Part shown: piece by piece, positions 62,125 to 64,000 of the stretch
Numbering within the stretch: the first letter of the stretch is position 1
How the letters are laid out: every line of letters begins with the position of its first letter
Assembly: GCA_034509425.1 (NCBI GenBank)
Contig: JAVTVJ010000832.1
Span: forward strand, 186,001-250,000
Direction: 5' to 3'
Source: Eopsaltria australis
Taxonomy: Eukaryota; Chordata; Aves; Passeriformes; Petroicidae
DNA: 64,000 bases
Translations under genes and position numbers: made by a program
Notes under the pieces: generated by a model
Database searches by the model: none
Told to the model about the DNA's origin: nothing
The model's input: only the letters and a program-made list of their open reading frames with translations

Positions 62125-62840
62125 AAAGTAGGTGAAATAAGGAAGAGAAAGTCCTTTCTTCTAAGGCTAGCAGCCTAGAGGGGAGAAGGATTTATTTAGC
62201 ATAGACATAAGGAAAAGCATTCGGAAAAGAAAGACAAGCTGGAAAGGAAGTTACTTCATGAAGCTACAAGCATGGGGATCAAGCTGCACAGCTTAAACCA
62301 GACATTTCAACCAGAGTTTTAAAGTTATTACACAAGACACAGTTCCCTGAAAGGGCCAAGAAATTCAGTGGTTTTTTTTGGTGGAAAGGTACTGAAATGG
62401 CAGCAACAAAAGAAGTTTTTTTAAAAAGCAGTTCCAACAACATTATTATACCCACACTTAGAGCTACTTCCACAGCCGTGCTCAGCTTTTAGGCGAAGCC
62501 AAAACTGTGATAAAATAAGTTTAAATCAACCTTTTGTTGAACAGGCAGGTTTTGCTTTGGTTTCAAATAAAATGTGATGCTTTCAAAAAAATTTGTTTCC
62601 AGTTAAATCAAGTTTTTCCGACTCATTCAAATATTTTTCCTCCTTGTGTTAAATATGAGGAGAGTGGTGAAATCCCCTGGAGAGCTGCTTCCCACAGAGC
62701 AGTGCATGACAAAGGTGCAGCCCTGCTCAGTCCATGCCACTGGCAAAGGCTTTACCGTGTAGTTCCAGAACCAGGGCCCCAGCGTTCCCGACAGGAGCTG
62801 GATTGCCACCGTGCAGAGCATGGACTCTGTCACATCAAAT
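53186..62840 (-). CDS. CEPT1: Choline/ethanolamine phosphotransferase 1, 3' part of gene
   Basis: CEPT1 is a multi-pass ER/nuclear membrane enzyme. It transfers phosphocholine or phosphoethanolamine from the CDP-alcohol to diacylglycerol, the last Kennedy pathway step. Exons in transcript order: 62840-62756 or 59587-59503 (alternatives, described separately), 56118-55987, 55374-55216, 54022-53897 and 53305-53186. Phases agree throughout. Recognised segments are [100 protein letters not shown] and a tail ending THSNHH. These match CEPT1 rather than CHPT1, whose tail is different. The CDP-alcohol phosphotransferase catalytic motif (DGxxAR...GxxxDxxxD) is encoded upstream, beyond the right edge, so the gene is partial. 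Transcription runs towards DENND2D, tail to tail. Confidence 0.93.
53416..53757 (-). mobile_element. CR1 LINE with internal gap, CEPT1 last intron
   Basis: An ordinary CR1 tail (53416-53560, starting TGGAATCACAGACTGG) is followed by a more 5' CR1-like stretch (GATCCAGCCTGTCCAGATCC, CAAACTGACTGGGCATGCC). The part normally between them is missing. It is sense with respect to CEPT1. Confidence 0.8.
56921..57078 (-). mobile_element. CR1 LINE 3' end in CEPT1 intron
   Basis: TCATGGAATAGTATGAGCTG, GAAGGGACCCATCAGGAGCA and TCCAGTCCAACTCCTG form a reverse-oriented CR1 tail of another subfamily. Confidence 0.85.
58261..58272 (+). repeat. Poly-C homopolymer (12 C)
   Basis: An uninterrupted C run followed by a T-rich stretch in the intron downstream of the canonical CEPT1 alternative exon. 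Confidence 0.9.
58884..58922 (+). repeat. (TTA)n simple repeat
   Basis: TTATTATTATTACTTCTACTA then five or more ATT units. Confidence 0.9.
59503..59587 (-). CDS. CEPT1: CEPT1 alternative exon, canonical version
   Basis: An 85-nt exon with acceptor aatcag (preceded by a long T-rich tract) and donor GTAATT. It enters in phase 2 and leaves in phase 0. It encodes 28 complete residues starting [16 protein letters not shown] and ending GGPPFWQSL, which is the version found in human CEPT1. It is AT-rich (ATA ATA ATC codons), unlike its partner. The segment is hydrophobic and probably one membrane helix plus a loop. Confidence 0.9.
60298..60420 (+). repeat. (TA)n repeat and AT palindromes in CEPT1 intron
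   Basis: An (AT)n run at 60341-60363 is followed by GTTATATATAAAG and the palindromic GTTATATATAAC. It lies between the two CEPT1 alternative exons. Confidence 0.9.
62061..62122 (+). repeat. (AAC)n plus poly-A in CEPT1 intron
   Basis: About nine AAC units run into about 33 A. On the transcribed (minus) sense this is a long U run followed by UUG repeats, some 630 nt downstream of the 62756-62840 exon. Confidence 0.92.
62756..62840 (-). CDS. CEPT1: CEPT1 alternative exon, second version (mutually exclusive)
   Basis: An 85-nt exon with acceptor cacgtag after a CT-rich tract (tctctctcctcac) and donor GTAAAG, entering in phase 2 and leaving in phase 0. It encodes 28 complete residues starting [16 protein letters not shown] and ending GPWFWNYT. 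It aligns with the 59503-59587 exon without gaps at 10 of 28 residues, including DVTE, LL, GP and FW. It lies 3.17 kb upstream of that exon in the transcript. The GC-rich third positions (CTC CTG TCG) suggest a coding history separate from its partner. The open frame, splice sites and family resemblance make chance very unlikely, but use in mRNA is inferred. Confidence 0.82.
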
Positions 62841-64000
62841 CTACGTGTGAGGAGAGAGACACTTCAGAACATTCTCCTGAGCACACCTCTGCAGGGGAGC
62901 CACTGCAACACCTTCACTCAGGGTGCAGGACAAAATCCAGGGCTGATTCAAAGAGCACGTCAGGGAAGGGATTAACAAGCACAAAACCCAGGAGCATCAA
63001 TGAATTAACAAAACTAACCCACACAGTATTTTACACATTTACATCTTCATTCAGAACTTCTGCAATTTACAATTCTACTGTATCACTTCAACACATGAGG
63101 AAAAACAATCGTTTGGTGTGTGCATGAGGGAATAAATGAAACTCCTTGCTCTGAGTCACGGTGAATAAAAACCATAACCAAGCACAACCCAGGACTCTCA
63201 TCTCCTGACCTCATGTTCGTGTCTCCAAATGACACTGAATACATGAATTCTTTAGCTGAAGATGCTCCTGCATGTTTTAGTGGAGCAGAAATGCAGATTG
63301 TATTTCAGTTTGACACCTCTGAGGGAAAGGAAAAAGTTCCACCTCTCTCCTCATGCAGCTCCTTGGCAAATAATGCCCAAGAAGTGAGCTCTGGACCCCT
63401 GCTCAGGGGTAATCACACTCCATTCTGTGTATATTTAATTCTCACTCCTGACAGAAAGGGATGAAAAAATACGCTGGAGCCAACAGAGCCATAGAAACCA
63501 CCCTTTCTCCTAATACAGTGTCATAAATCTGCATTTTACCATTAAAAAAATTTTAAATAGGATCCAATTTAAAAAAAAAATCAAACCATGTAGTTCGAAA
63601 AGAAAATAATTCAGCAGCAGCAACAGGTTCAGGCAGAACACAGCTCCTGTTCATTGCTGTGCTTATCAGGGTCTGCTGGAACAGACACCTACCATGCCAA
63701 GGCATTAAGAATGGGCAGCACAGAAAGGTCACTGTGGCCCCACTGCAGGGCTCCAGTGCAGTGATGACATGCAGACCCCAGGCCTGAGGAGAGGGCCACA
63801 GAGGTTCAGCCTGATAAGCATTTTCAGTTTAATTATCACAGCACATTGCGCAGTAAATAGCTGGGAGAGGTAAGAGCTGTTTTTTTAGGAATACAGGAAG
63901 ATAAAGCCCCATGTCCAGACCCCACAGCTACTTCAGTGCTTCACAAGAGCTGCAGTTTCTGTTTTTTCCTATGTTACTTTAGGCAATATTTGTAATTCAG
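62841..64000 (-). other. CEPT1: CEPT1 intron upstream of the alternative exon
   Basis: I looked for the preceding exon (encoding the AHWQTYVSG region) and for a third copy of the DVTE exon and found neither. It contains only AT-rich non-coding sequence. Confidence 0.6.

Overview
The window is vertebrate nuclear DNA, almost certainly from a bird. It has large intron-rich genes, CpG islands at promoters and at least fifteen truncated copies of the CR1 LINE that dominates avian genomes. The MYBPH protein also follows the chicken form as I remember it (N-terminus MTGKTAP, C-terminus ending PK). The CR1 tails look like those common in Neoaves, perhaps a songbird, but that is a weak inference. The gene set suggests the microchromosome equivalent to chicken chromosome 26.

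Layout, left to right. (1) 1-11,810: intron of ADORA1 (adenosine A1 receptor), with CR1 pieces and a TCC repeat; the first coding exon lies left of the window. (2) 11,811-12,447, plus strand: last coding exon of ADORA1, with a short 3'UTR and AATAAA at 12,758. (3) 12,786-16,130: gene-free spacer between convergent genes. (4) 16,622-25,318, minus strand: complete ten-exon MYBPH (myosin-binding protein H, 526 aa), with a TATA box and E-box upstream and a 192-nt all-purine tract in intron 3. (5) 25,560-37,540: intergenic, with three CR1 copies and a CpG-rich block at about 35.4-36.1 kb that has no assigned gene. (6) 37,769-47,958, plus strand: complete twelve-exon DENND2D (Rab guanine-exchange factor, 459 aa), starting in a CpG island. 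(7) 47,959-53,185: convergent 3' regions. (8) 53,186 to beyond the right part of the window, minus strand: 3' half of CEPT1 (choline/ethanolamine phosphotransferase 1).

The genes do not form one pathway. ADORA1 is a Gi-coupled receptor, MYBPH a thick-filament protein of muscle, DENND2D a membrane-traffic regulator and CEPT1 the last enzyme of the Kennedy pathway. Their order matters for genome history: ADORA1-MYBPH is a human 1q32 pair and DENND2D-CEPT1 a human 1p13 pair, joined here by a 12-kb spacer.

The most striking observation is a pair of apparently mutually exclusive CEPT1 exons, at 59,503-59,587 and 62,756-62,840. Both are 85 nt, enter in phase 2 and leave in phase 0. They encode two 28-residue versions of the same membrane-associated segment, 10 of 28 residues identical without gaps. 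Including both or skipping both runs into a stop within a few codons. One version is the familiar mammalian CEPT1 sequence; the other reads more like CHPT1 at its end.
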